Positions 14,382-24,782 of a stretch of DNA of 64,000 nt are shown in pieces. The position numbers were made by a program, and so were the translations under genes. Position 1 is the stretch's first letter, and every line of letters starts with the position of its first letter. The stretch is from Burkholderia sp. Ax-1719 (GTDB taxonomy: Bacteria > Pseudomonadota > Gammaproteobacteria > Burkholderiales > Burkholderiaceae). The stretch spans positions 186,001 through 250,000 of the forward strand of contig NZ_VWWJ01000002.1 of the NCBI RefSeq assembly GCF_011753055.1, read 5' to 3'. Under the pieces are notes generated by a model. It was not told the origin of the DNA. It was given only the letters and a program-made list of their open reading frames with translations, and made no database searches.

Positions 14382-16289
14382 ATGATTACTGCACCGCTTC
14401 CGCTCGACGAGGACCTGCGCCTGCGCGCGCTCAAACGTCTGGATATTCTCGATTCCGAGCCGGAAGAAGCGTTCGACCGCGTCGCCAGACTCGCCGCGCG
14501 GGCGTTCGGCGTACCGATCGTGCTGGTGTCGCTGGTCGACGAAGACCGGCAGTGGTTCAAGTCGCATCACGGCCTGGCGGCCTGCGAGACGCCGCGCAGC
14601 ATGTCGTTCTGCGCGCATGCGGTGCTCAGCAAACGCATGCTGGTGGTGGAAGATTCGCTCGACGACGAGCGCTTTCTCGACAATCCGCTCGTGCTGGGCG
14701 CGCCCTTTATCCGCTTCTATGCGGGTTCGCCGCTGCGGCTCGCGGACGGTCAGGTGATCGGCACGCTTTGCCTTATCGACACGCAGCCGCGCAGTTTCGA
14801 AGCGGGCGACGCGCAGGCGCTGGCCGAATACGCCGAGCTGATCGAGCGCGAACTCGAAGTGCGCCGCCAGTTGATCCGCTCGCGCACGGCGCATGAGCGC
14901 GACCGCCGCTCGCTCGCGATCAGCGAGGCCCGCTTCACGACCGTCTTCAAGGAAACGCCGATCGGCAATGCGCTGGTCGCGCTCGACGGGCGCTTTCTCG
15001 AAGTCAATCCTACTTTCACCGAAATCACCGGCTACGACGAAGCGACGCTGCGCAAGCTGACTTTCGCCGAGGTCACGCACCCGGCCGATGTCGCCTCCGA
15101 TGTCGCGCTCGCGGCGGAACTGGTGGCCGGCAAGCAGACCACTTACACGACCGAAAAGCGCTACGTGCGCCCGGACGGCACGGCGATCTGGGTGAATCTG
15201 GCGGTGACGCTGCTGCGCGACGCCACCGGCGTGCCGCTGCATTTCATCGCCGCGGTGCAGGACATCGACAGCCGCAAGAAAAGCGAAGAGGCGCTGCGCA
15301 ACTATCACGTCGAACTGGAAGAGCGCGTGCGCGAGCGCACCACCGAACTGCGGCGCAGCCGCGACGCCTTGCAGACCATCACGGACAACTTGCCCGTGCT
15401 GATTGCCGCGGTGGATCGCGATCTGCGCTATCAGTTCAACAACGAAACCTTCAAGCGCGTGCTGGCGAAACCTTCGGCGGTGCTGCGGGGCGTAAGCATT
15501 CGCGACACGCTGCGCCCCGAACTGTTCGAGCAGTTGCAGCCGCTGTTCACGCGCGCGCTCGCGGGCGAACGCGTGACCTGCAACGAGGTGCGCTATCGCG
15601 CGGACGAAGAACGCGTCTGGTGCACCACCTATATTCCCGCCGAGCGCGAAGGCAAGGTGACGGGCTTCTACGTCGTCTCTCACGATGTCACCGAACAGCG
15701 CCGCACCGAACGCGAGCTGCGCGAAAACGCGCTGATCGACCCGCTCACGGGGCTGGCGAACCGGCGCGCGCTTGAAGAAGAATTGCGGGCGACGCTAGCC
15801 GAAGCAAGCCCGTTTGCCCTGTCCTTTATCGATCTCGACGGATTCAAGGGCATCAACGACCGCTATGGGCACGATACCGGCGACGCGCTGCTGCGCGAGG
15901 TGGCGCAGCGGCTCACGTCGACGGTGCGCGCGGGCGATTTCGTGAGCCGTCTGGGCGGCGACGAGTTCGTAGTGGTGAGCCGTGGCGTGAACGAGGCGGC
16001 AAGTGTTGCAAGTGCGGCGTCGAATGCGGCATCGAGCGCGGCGTCGAGTGCGGAGCGCATCGCCCAGGCGGTCTGCCAGGCGCTCGCGCGGCCTTTCGTG
16101 GCGGGCGGCCAGGTGATCGAATGCAGCGCGAGCGTGGGCGTGGCGCTGCATGGCGCGGATGAGGGCGGCGTGCGGCCCGACGAACCGCTGGCGCTGGCCG
16201 ATGCCGCGATGTACGAGGCCAAGCGCGCGGGGCGCAATACCTGGCGGCTGGCGCGTCAAGCTTCGCGCGCGGCGGTCGCTGCACAGTAG
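14382..16289 (+). CDS. GAF-PAS-PAS diguanylate cyclase
   Basis: This 635-residue soluble protein would make the second messenger c-di-GMP. Domains in order are GAF (about 15-165), PAS with PAC (about 175-310), a coiled linker, PAS (about 325-440) and GGDEF (about 455-630). The active-site motif is intact (LGGDEF, residues 524-529). An inhibitory I-site RAGD lies at 516-519, five residues before it, so product inhibition is expected. There is no EAL domain. An odd Ala/Ser repeat is inserted at about residues 538-558. Divergent placement to motAB suggests a possible role in the motility/biofilm switch. Confidence 0.93.
   Translation: MITAPLPLDEDLRLRALKRLDILDSEPEEAFDRVARLAARAFGVPIVLVSLVDEDRQWFKSHHGLAACETPRSMSFCAHAVLSKRMLVVEDSLDDERFLDNPLVLGAPFIRFYAGSPLRLADGQVIGTLCLIDTQPRSFEAGDAQALAEYAELIERELEVRRQLIRSRTAHERDRRSLAISEARFTTVFKETPIGNALVALDGRFLEVNPTFTEITGYDEATLRKLTFAEVTHPADVASDVALAAELVAGKQTTYTTEKRYVRPDGTAIWVNLAVTLLRDATGVPLHFIAAVQDIDSRKKSEEALRNYHVELEERVRERTTELRRSRDALQTITDNLPVLIAAVDRDLRYQFNNETFKRVLAKPSAVLRGVSIRDTLRPELFEQLQPLFTRALAGERVTCNEVRYRADEERVWCTTYIPAEREGKVTGFYVVSHDVTEQRRTERELRENALIDPLTGLANRRALEEELRATLAEASPFALSFIDLDGFKGINDRYGHDTGDALLREVAQRLTSTVRAGDFVSRLGGDEFVVVSRGVNEAASVASAASNAASSAASSAERIAQAVCQALARPFVAGGQVIECSASVGVALHGADEGGVRPDEPLALADAAMYEAKRAGRNTWRLARQASRAAVAAQ
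15996..16055 (+). repeat. Imperfect 12-base tandem repeat inside the GGDEF domain
   Basis: Roughly 12-base units of the form GCGGCGTCGAGT encode an Ala-Ala-Ser-Ser/Asn repeat shortly after the GGDEF motif. The insert lies where most cyclases have a short loop. It looks like slippage-generated low-complexity sequence and may vary in length between strains. Confidence 0.6.
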
Positions 16290-16617
16290 CGGCCGGCTCC
16301 TGGCAGGTGTGACAACCCGGACGCAAGGTCCGGGAACGGAATCTGCTGCTACCCGCCGCAATGGTCTGATCGCGGCTTTGCAGCAGGTTTAGCCGACGCG
16401 GCAGCGCAAATTTCGCTTGCCGCCGTGCGTAATTCCCGCCTGGACGCGATAATGCCCTGATTCCGCGAGTCGTCGCTGAGCAGAGCGCACCGTTCGCCTT
16501 TATCTGCATCGACAATGCAAACCGGACCAGAGAAACGCGTCGCGCGCCATGAGTGCGCGCTCGCGGCCCTGTTTTAACGCACGTACGTTTGCACGTTTGC
16601 CTACCCGGACCCGACCC
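16290..16617. other. Intergenic region with a 3' hairpin
   Basis: After the cyclase stop, CCCGGAC (16316-16322) pairs exactly with GTCCGGG (16328-16334) around a five-base loop. No T-run follows, so it is at best a weak terminator. The rest should contain the promoter of the heme oxygenase gene. I see no recognisable operator. Confidence 0.5.
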
Positions 16618-17274
16618 GTGACCGCACTTCGATCCGCAGCCGAATCCTCGTTCGTCGACGTCCTCGGCGCTTTGCGCCTTGCCACCGCGTCGCGCCACGA
16701 GAGCGCCGAGCGCGCCATGCCGCTCGCCGTCGCCACTCCTACTCTCGTCGATTACCAGCAGCATCTGCGGGTGTTGCACGCCTGGCTCGCACCGCTCGAC
16801 GCCTGGTTGCAGCGGTTCTCCGATGGCCCGCAGGACCCCGCTTTGTTGCCGCCACTGGCGCGTCTGGCGCTGATCGAGCGCGATCTCGCGCATCCGGCCT
16901 TGCAGGCGATGCAGGGCATGGACGGCGCGCCTGCCGTTGCGGCATCGCAGCCGCTCGCGCCACTCGAAGCCGGCGCGGCGTGGCGCTGGGGCGCCTGCTA
17001 TGTCGTCGAAGGCTCGCAACTGGGCGGCGCGGTCCTGCTGCGCCGCTACGCGGGTGCGTTCGCGCCGCATCCGCTCGACTATCTGAGCGGCGACGGTAAC
17101 GCGCCCGGCCCGCGCTGGCATGCCTTTGTCGCGGCGATGCGCCATGCGGTGCATACGCCGCGCGACGTCGATCTCGCCTGTGCGGGCGCGCGCGCCGCGT
17201 TCGACCGACTGATCGCACTGCTGCCTGCGTCCGCACCCGCCGAGGTCGCTGCGGCGCGCGCCGTCACGGCCTGA
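16618..17274 (+). CDS. bphO: Biliverdin-producing heme oxygenase BphO
   Basis: This protein of about 218 residues opens heme to biliverdin, the chromophore of the bacteriophytochrome encoded 2.7 kb downstream. The proximal histidine lies in TASRHESAERAMPL near residue 26, and the distal-helix motif ACYVVEGSQLGGAVLLRR is near 128-145. It belongs to the BphO class found beside phytochromes. The start is uncertain: GTG 16618 gives the normal family length, while ATG 16549 would add 23 Arg-rich residues. A PAS histidine kinase follows 32 bases later on the same strand. Confidence 0.88.
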   Translation: MTALRSAAESSFVDVLGALRLATASRHESAERAMPLAVATPTLVDYQQHLRVLHAWLAPLDAWLQRFSDGPQDPALLPPLARLALIERDLAHPALQAMQGMDGAPAVAASQPLAPLEAGAAWRWGACYVVEGSQLGGAVLLRRYAGAFAPHPLDYLSGDGNAPGPRWHAFVAAMRHAVHTPRDVDLACAGARAAFDRLIALLPASAPAEVAAARAVTA

Positions 17275-17306
17275 GCGCTGGCGGCGCTAGTCTCATCGGC
17301 GACATC

Positions 17307-18989
17307 ATGTACGAGCCTTTGTCAGACCTGCCGGCTTCCGGAGCCGCTGCTTCGGGCGAACCCGCGCCCGGCGTCGACGTCGGCGAAATTTTCGAGGCGC
17401 TGCCCGACGCCTGGCTGGTGCTGGACGCCGACATGCAGGTGGTGGCCGCGAATCGCGCCTATCTCGCGCTGGTGTCGAGCGATCGCGCCGCCGTGGTCGG
17501 GCGTTCCATCTACGAGATCAACCAGGCGGGCTCGGCGGCGCAGCGCGAGGCGCGGCGTTTGTGGCTCGACACGATGCTGGGCGACGGCGTGCCCGGCGAA
17601 AGCCGCCTCGGGCCGCCGATCCGTTACGACCTTGCCGACGGCGACGCCGGCCCGCTGGTGCCGCGCTACTGGCAGGCGCGCGTCACGCTGATGGGCACCG
17701 GGCGCGGCGAGCGTCTCTACGGCCTGTGCGTGCACGACATCACCGAGCGCATGGAGGACGAGGCGCGCGAACAACGCGAGCGCGCCAAGCTGCGCTCACA
17801 GGCGCGTCTGCGCCAGGTGCTGATGGAAGAGGCCAACGAACAGTTGCGTCTGCAACAGGAACAGTTGCAGCACGCGCTGGCGTTCGCGCGCGTCGGCGCG
17901 TGGGAACTGCAAACGCAGACCGGCATGTTCACCTGCAACGACCAGTTCAAGATGCTGCTGGGTTTGCCGGCTGCGGCGACCATCACCGAATCGAGATTAT
18001 TCGGAGAGCTGATCGATGTGGAGTATCGCGAGCGCGTGCGTTACGCCTTCGACGCCGCGCGTTTCGCCGACGCACCCGTTGAAGTCGACTTCCGTGTGAC
18101 CTGGCCCAACCGCGAACGGCGCTGGGTGCTGCTGCGCGCGGCGCGTCCGCGTGGCGGCGATGCGTCGGGTGCCGACGCGGGTAGTGCGTCGTCCATCATC
18201 GGTCTGGCGCTCGATATCTCCATGCGCAAGGAATCGGAGCTGGAGCATCAGGCGGCGGCCGTGGCCGAACGCGCCGCGCGCGAGCGCAGCGAAGAGGCCA
18301 CGCGCGCCATGGATCATTTCGTTGCCGCTGTGAGTCACGAATTGCGTTCGCCGCTGGGCGCGATCCAGTCGTGGGCGACACTGTTGCAACGTTCCGGCGA
18401 CCTCGCGCATATGGCGCGCGCGGGCACAGTGATCGAGCGTAACGCGCGCCAGCTTGCGCTGATGGTCGACGATCTGCTCGATAGCGGCGCGATCGCCACG
18501 GGCAAGCTCTCCATCGAGCTTGCGCCTGTCGATCTGGGCGCGCTGGCGGGCAATATCGCCGAAGACATGCGCATGCGCATCGAGGAAAAGGGCGTGCGCC
18601 TCGTCGCCGATGAGCTGGATTCGTGCATCGTCATGGCCGACGAAAAACGCCTGCGCCAGGTGATCTGGAATCTCATGACCAATGCGCTCAAGTTCAGCGA
18701 GGCAGGCGAGATTGTCGTAAGCGTGCGCGCCACTCGCGCGGCCTCGGGGCAGGCGGGTGCGGCGCAATTGAGCGTGCGCGATTCGGGACGCGGTATCGCG
18801 CCCGATGTGCTGGAGCGCATTTTCGAGCGCTTTTATCAGGCGAACGGCAGTGGGCGCGCGTCGGGTCTGGGGCTCGGTCTATGGCTCGCGCGCAGCATCG
18901 TGCGCCTGCATGGCGGCTCGATCTGGGCCGAAAGCGCAGGCGAAGGACAGGGCGCGACCTTTCACGTGAGCCTGCCGCGTTATCGATAG
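17307..18989 (+). CDS. PAS-PAS sensor histidine kinase
   Basis: This 560-residue protein has no membrane helix. Two PAS-type domains (about 25-150 and 190-310) are joined by a coiled coil. HisKA follows with His344 (AAVSHELRSPLGAI), then a HATPase with NLMTNALKFS, RDSGRGIAPD and GLGLGLWLAR. It lacks a receiver. It lies between the heme oxygenase and the bacteriophytochrome cluster, so it may feed the same response regulator or sense redox, oxygen or a flavin-type signal through its PAS domains. No GAF-type chromophore cysteine is visible. Its partner regulator is not fixed by the sequence. Confidence 0.88.
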   Translation: MYEPLSDLPASGAAASGEPAPGVDVGEIFEALPDAWLVLDADMQVVAANRAYLALVSSDRAAVVGRSIYEINQAGSAAQREARRLWLDTMLGDGVPGESRLGPPIRYDLADGDAGPLVPRYWQARVTLMGTGRGERLYGLCVHDITERMEDEAREQRERAKLRSQARLRQVLMEEANEQLRLQQEQLQHALAFARVGAWELQTQTGMFTCNDQFKMLLGLPAAATITESRLFGELIDVEYRERVRYAFDAARFADAPVEVDFRVTWPNRERRWVLLRAARPRGGDASGADAGSASSIIGLALDISMRKESELEHQAAAVAERAARERSEEATRAMDHFVAAVSHELRSPLGAIQSWATLLQRSGDLAHMARAGTVIERNARQLALMVDDLLDSGAIATGKLSIELAPVDLGALAGNIAEDMRMRIEEKGVRLVADELDSCIVMADEKRLRQVIWNLMTNALKFSEAGEIVVSVRATRAASGQAGAAQLSVRDSGRGIAPDVLERIFERFYQANGSGRASGLGLGLWLARSIVRLHGGSIWAESAGEGQGATFHVSLPRYR

Positions 18990-19062
18990 GGCCGCGGGTA
19001 GGACTGCGGATAGGGCCGCGCGCTGACGCTACAATCCGGTCATTGCCCTCACGCAGATTGCC

Positions 19063-19434
19063 ATGACCGATTCCTCTAAAACTACGCCGCTCGACGCGCT
19101 GATGCAGCAAGTGCTCGCGTTTCGCGAAGCGCGCGACTGGCAGCAGTTTCATACGCTTCGCAACCTGATCGTCTCGACCAGCATCGAGGCGGGCGAATTG
19201 CTCGAAACGATCCAGTGGAAAGACGATGCGCAGATCGCCGCGATGCTCGCTGACGCGCAAGGTCGCGCGCACCTCGAACAGGAATGTGCCGATGTCTTTA
19301 TTTATCTGCTGCTGGTGGCGCACACGGCGGGTTTCGATCTCGTGAAGGCGGCCGCCGACAAGGTGCGCGTGAACGAGACGCGCTATCCCGTCGACAAGGC
19401 GCGCGGCAATGCCAGAAAACACAGCGAGCTTTGA
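19063..19434 (+). CDS. MazG-like nucleotide pyrophosphohydrolase
   Basis: This 123-residue all-alpha protein has the MazG/dCTPase metal-binding pattern: STSIEAGELLE near residues 41-51 and QECADVFIYLLL near 76-88, with Lys/Arg and Asn in KVRVNETRYP. It would cleave non-canonical or excess nucleoside triphosphates to monophosphates, a housekeeping or stress function. The length is that of single-domain MazG-like proteins. It is convergent with the response regulator gene, with 53 bases between. Confidence 0.87.
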   Translation: MTDSSKTTPLDALMQQVLAFREARDWQQFHTLRNLIVSTSIEAGELLETIQWKDDAQIAAMLADAQGRAHLEQECADVFIYLLLVAHTAGFDLVKAAADKVRVNETRYPVDKARGNARKHSEL

Positions 19435-19487
19435 CACGCGTGGGGCCGGTTTGTCGACCGTTTAGCGGCTGAATTTATCGGCTGCTT

Positions 19488-19925
19488 CTATCGGCTATAC
19501 GGCGGCGGCTCGTTGAGCACGGCCCAGAACACGCCCAGATCGTTGATCGCATCCATGAAGTCGTCGAACTCCACGGGCTTCACCACATAGGCGTTCACGC
19601 CCAGATCGTAGCTGCGCAGCAGGTCTTTTTCCTCGCGCGACGACGTCAGCATGACAATCGGCACGCGCCGCAGCCGTTCGTCTTCGCGTACGACCTTGAG
19701 GACTTCGTGACCGTCGAGCTTGGGCAGCTTCTTGTCGAGCAGGATCACGGCGGGGTTTTCATCGGGGCGATCGGCCCATTGGCCTTCGCGACGCAGATAA
19801 TCGAGCGCTTCCGCGCCGTCACGCAAGGCCACCACGGGATTCGCGAGCCGGGCCTTTTCGAGCGCGATCAACGTCAGCTCGATATCGTTGGGATTGTCTT
19901 CCACCAGCAAGATGGGTCTTAACAC
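19488..19925 (-). CDS. Single-domain response regulator (Rcp1-like) of the bacteriophytochrome
   Basis: This 145-residue protein is a lone receiver of the Rcp1 type that partners phytochrome kinases. It has acidic residues in LVEDNPND near residue 10, phospho-acceptor Asp64 in LLDKKLPKLDG, Thr in MLTSS and Lys in VVKPVEF. Lys65 replaces the usual hydrophobic or Asn residue just after the aspartate. There is no output domain. The start is GTG 19925, preceded by the strong purine-rich site GAGGAAGGAAAG. It lies 55 bases downstream of bphP on the same strand. Confidence 0.9.
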   Translation of the reverse strand: MLRPILLVEDNPNDIELTLIALEKARLANPVVALRDGAEALDYLRREGQWADRPDENPAVILLDKKLPKLDGHEVLKVVREDERLRRVPIVMLTSSREEKDLLRSYDLGVNAYVVKPVEFDDFMDAINDLGVFWAVLNEPPPYSR

Positions 19926-19980
19926 GACGCTTTCCTTCCTCTACCGCGCACAGGCGCGTAAAAACATAAAGTCCTGAACA

Positions 19981-22401
19981 TCATTCGGGTTTGCGCACAT
20001 TCCTGAACGGCTGCGTATCGGGCGACACCGAGGCCAGACGCGCTACGGCCGCTGCGGCCGATTCGCCATTGAGCGCGCCATTCTGCGCAGACGGCACTGC
20101 GGGGGCGCGTGGAATCGCGAACGAGACCGTTGTGCCCACATCGAGTTTGCCGTCGGCCCATGCCTGGCCGCCGTGACGCTCGACAATGCGCTTGACGCTC
20201 GCGAGGCCAATGCCCGTGCCTTCGAAATCCTCGAAGCGATGCAGACGCTGGAACACGCCGAACAGCTTGCCGACGTAGCGCGCGTCGAAACCCACGCCGT
20301 TATCGCGCACGAACACGATATCGTGGTCTGCCAGCGGCGTGTCGGTTTCGCCAGCGTGGCAGCCGATTTCGATTATCGCAGGGTCGTCCGCATTCGCGTG
20401 GTTGCGCGTGAACTTCACCGCGTTGTCGATCAGATTGCGCAGCACCACATGCATCAGCACCGGGTCTACCGTGAGTGCGAGCAACGGATCGACGCGCCAT
20501 TCGATCACGCGTTGCGGGTGATCGCGCCGCTGATCCGCCACGAGTTCGCCCACGAGCCGGTTCATATCCACGCGCTGCTTGTGGAGCGCGGCGCGGCCCA
20601 TCTGCGAGAACGCCAGCAGATCGTCCACGAGCTTGCCGCCAAAGCGCGCCGAATCCGCAATGCGTTCGACAAAATGCTTGCCGCGCGTCGAAAGATTCGC
20701 GCCTTCGTTTTGCGCGAGCAGATCGGCGAATCCGGCGATATGACGCAGCGGCGCGCGCAGATCGTGCGAGACCGTGTATGAAAAACCTTCGAGCTCTTCG
20801 TTCGCGCGGCCGAGTTCGAGCGCGAGTTGCGCGAGTTCTTCGGCGCGGCGCAACACGATGTCGAGCAGCGCGGCGCGAAACTCCAGCGCGATTTCCTGCT
20901 CGGCGGGATGCCAGGACAGCGAGCGCTCGCGCACCACCTCGGTCCAGACCTCGAAACTCGCACGCGGCGACAGCGAACTGGCCTGTGTGGCCAGTTTCTC
21001 GCGCGGATTGCCTGCCCATTTCAGTGCGCGCACAACTTCCGGGCGGAACCAGATCACGTAATTGCGAAAGAGTCGCGAGATCGATAGCGCGAGCATGCCG
21101 GCGGCGTCATGATGAAAGGGCATGCCTGCCGCATCGGCGAACTGGTCGGCGGCAATGATCTCGCCGCTCTGGCCGTCGAGCCAGGTGAGGATCTGCTCGA
21201 TCTGCGCGGTGTCGGGCGTCGTGCCGACCGTGACGATGCGCCCGTCGAATACGATGGCCGCGCCCGCCGCGTTGGCGAGGCCCAATAGATCGAGCGGTTC
21301 GTCGCAGAGCGCGCTCACGAAATGCTCGCTGTTGGCCATGGCCGCGAGCAGGCGCGAGAGACGACGTCGCAGTTCGAGCCGGTATTCGGCCTGGGTGCGG
21401 TCCTCGCGCGCTTCGATCTGCAGCGACAGCATCTGCGCAATGTGCTCGCAGGCGGCGCGTACCTCGAAGGCGGGCAGGCGCGCGCTGGCGTGATGGCAGG
21501 AAATCAGGCCCCAGAGCCGCCCGCGCACCACGATCGACATCGACATGGACGACCACGTGCCCATGTTCTTCATGTACTGCACATGCACCGGCGAAACGCT
21601 GCGCAGCGACGCCCACGTGAGATCGGTCGGGCGGCCCGTGGCCGGATGCAGCGGGGGAACCAGCGGCACGCTCGCGTAATCGGCGTCGGCGATCAGGCGG
21701 ATGCGGTTGTGCACATAAAGCGCGCGCGCCTGGGCCGGGATATCCGCAGCCGGAAAATGCTGGTCGAGATAGGAGGCGTAATCCGGGTCGATGGCCTCGG
21801 CGATCACGTGACCGTTGCCGTCGTCGTCGAAGCTATAGACCAGCGTGCGGCCGAAGCCGGTGATGCGCTTGACCTCGGTGGCGGCCAGCTGTGCGAGGTC
21901 GTCGACGCTCGCGCTTTCCTGCAGGCCGCGCAAGAACGTGCGCACGAGCGGATAGAGCGACGAGAACACGTCGGCGGTCCCCAGCGCGGGTTCGAGCTCG
22001 ACAATGGAGACGCCGTTGTAGCGATGCACGACGATGGCGAGCGGCGGGTGAGTGGCGGCGGCGCCAGTTTCGTTCGCGATGCTCTCTGTGCCGCGCTTGT
22101 CGCGTGGATCGGCGATGGTGCCGACCAGACGCGGCGTGCCGTCCGAACCTGGCTCAGCGAGCGCGGCGAGCGTGGCCTGCGCTGCGTATTCACCGATCAG
22201 GCGCGCAAGCGGCTCGCCGAGCAGGGCGTTGGCGCGAGTGCCCGCGAGTGCGCCGGCATTCGCGCTCAACTGCACGATGCGGCCGTTTTCGTCGAGGCTG
22301 ATCAGATACCCGTGCGGCTGGATGCTGCCGGGGATGTGGATCGGCTCGCTGGCACAGTCCATGTGTGAGGCCTGCGCGCTGGGCGGCGCCGGTTGGGTCA
22401 T
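19981..22401 (-). CDS. bphP: Bacteriophytochrome histidine kinase BphP
   Basis: This 806-residue red/far-red photoreceptor has PAS-GAF-PHY-HisKA-HATPase order. Biliverdin should attach to Cys16 (HMDCASEPIHIPGSIQPHG). The GAF motif is PAADIPAQARALY instead of the usual PASDIP, keeping the Asp. The histidine pair region SVSPVHVQYMKNMG and the PHY tongue motif PRASFE are present. The kinase part has His546 (YTVSHDLRAPL), NLIDNAVKF, RDNGVGFD and GTGIGL. I chose ATG 22401 because it follows ACGGAG and gives the canonical N-terminus. The frame continues upstream without family similarity. It probably phosphorylates the adjacent Rcp1-like regulator and depends on BphO for its chromophore. Confidence 0.95.
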   Translation of the reverse strand: MTQPAPPSAQASHMDCASEPIHIPGSIQPHGYLISLDENGRIVQLSANAGALAGTRANALLGEPLARLIGEYAAQATLAALAEPGSDGTPRLVGTIADPRDKRGTESIANETGAAATHPPLAIVVHRYNGVSIVELEPALGTADVFSSLYPLVRTFLRGLQESASVDDLAQLAATEVKRITGFGRTLVYSFDDDGNGHVIAEAIDPDYASYLDQHFPAADIPAQARALYVHNRIRLIADADYASVPLVPPLHPATGRPTDLTWASLRSVSPVHVQYMKNMGTWSSMSMSIVVRGRLWGLISCHHASARLPAFEVRAACEHIAQMLSLQIEAREDRTQAEYRLELRRRLSRLLAAMANSEHFVSALCDEPLDLLGLANAAGAAIVFDGRIVTVGTTPDTAQIEQILTWLDGQSGEIIAADQFADAAGMPFHHDAAGMLALSISRLFRNYVIWFRPEVVRALKWAGNPREKLATQASSLSPRASFEVWTEVVRERSLSWHPAEQEIALEFRAALLDIVLRRAEELAQLALELGRANEELEGFSYTVSHDLRAPLRHIAGFADLLAQNEGANLSTRGKHFVERIADSARFGGKLVDDLLAFSQMGRAALHKQRVDMNRLVGELVADQRRDHPQRVIEWRVDPLLALTVDPVLMHVVLRNLIDNAVKFTRNHANADDPAIIEIGCHAGETDTPLADHDIVFVRDNGVGFDARYVGKLFGVFQRLHRFEDFEGTGIGLASVKRIVERHGGQAWADGKLDVGTTVSFAIPRAPAVPSAQNGALNGESAAAAVARLASVSPDTQPFRNVRKPE

Positions 22402-22535
22402 GAAGGCTCCGTGGGGGACGTTGCGAGGGCGCGTCCCGCAATGCTGGTGGGGTTGCGCACCGTGGCGGCGCGCGCGTCTGGAGGCGAGCAGCAATTTACG
22501 TGCCGCGATTTCGGAGCGCAGGTGAATGCCGTACC

Positions 22536-24716
<2,181 letters not shown>

Positions 24717-24782
24717 GGTTTCTCGCAGTGGCTGGATCGGGGCGTGTTGTGACAGTCTCGATCGGCGTGGATGCAGTGTGGT

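Noticed and set aside
16316..16334. Seven-pair hairpin after the GGDEF gene as a terminator
   Set aside because: No T-run follows on either strand, so it is not called as a terminator.
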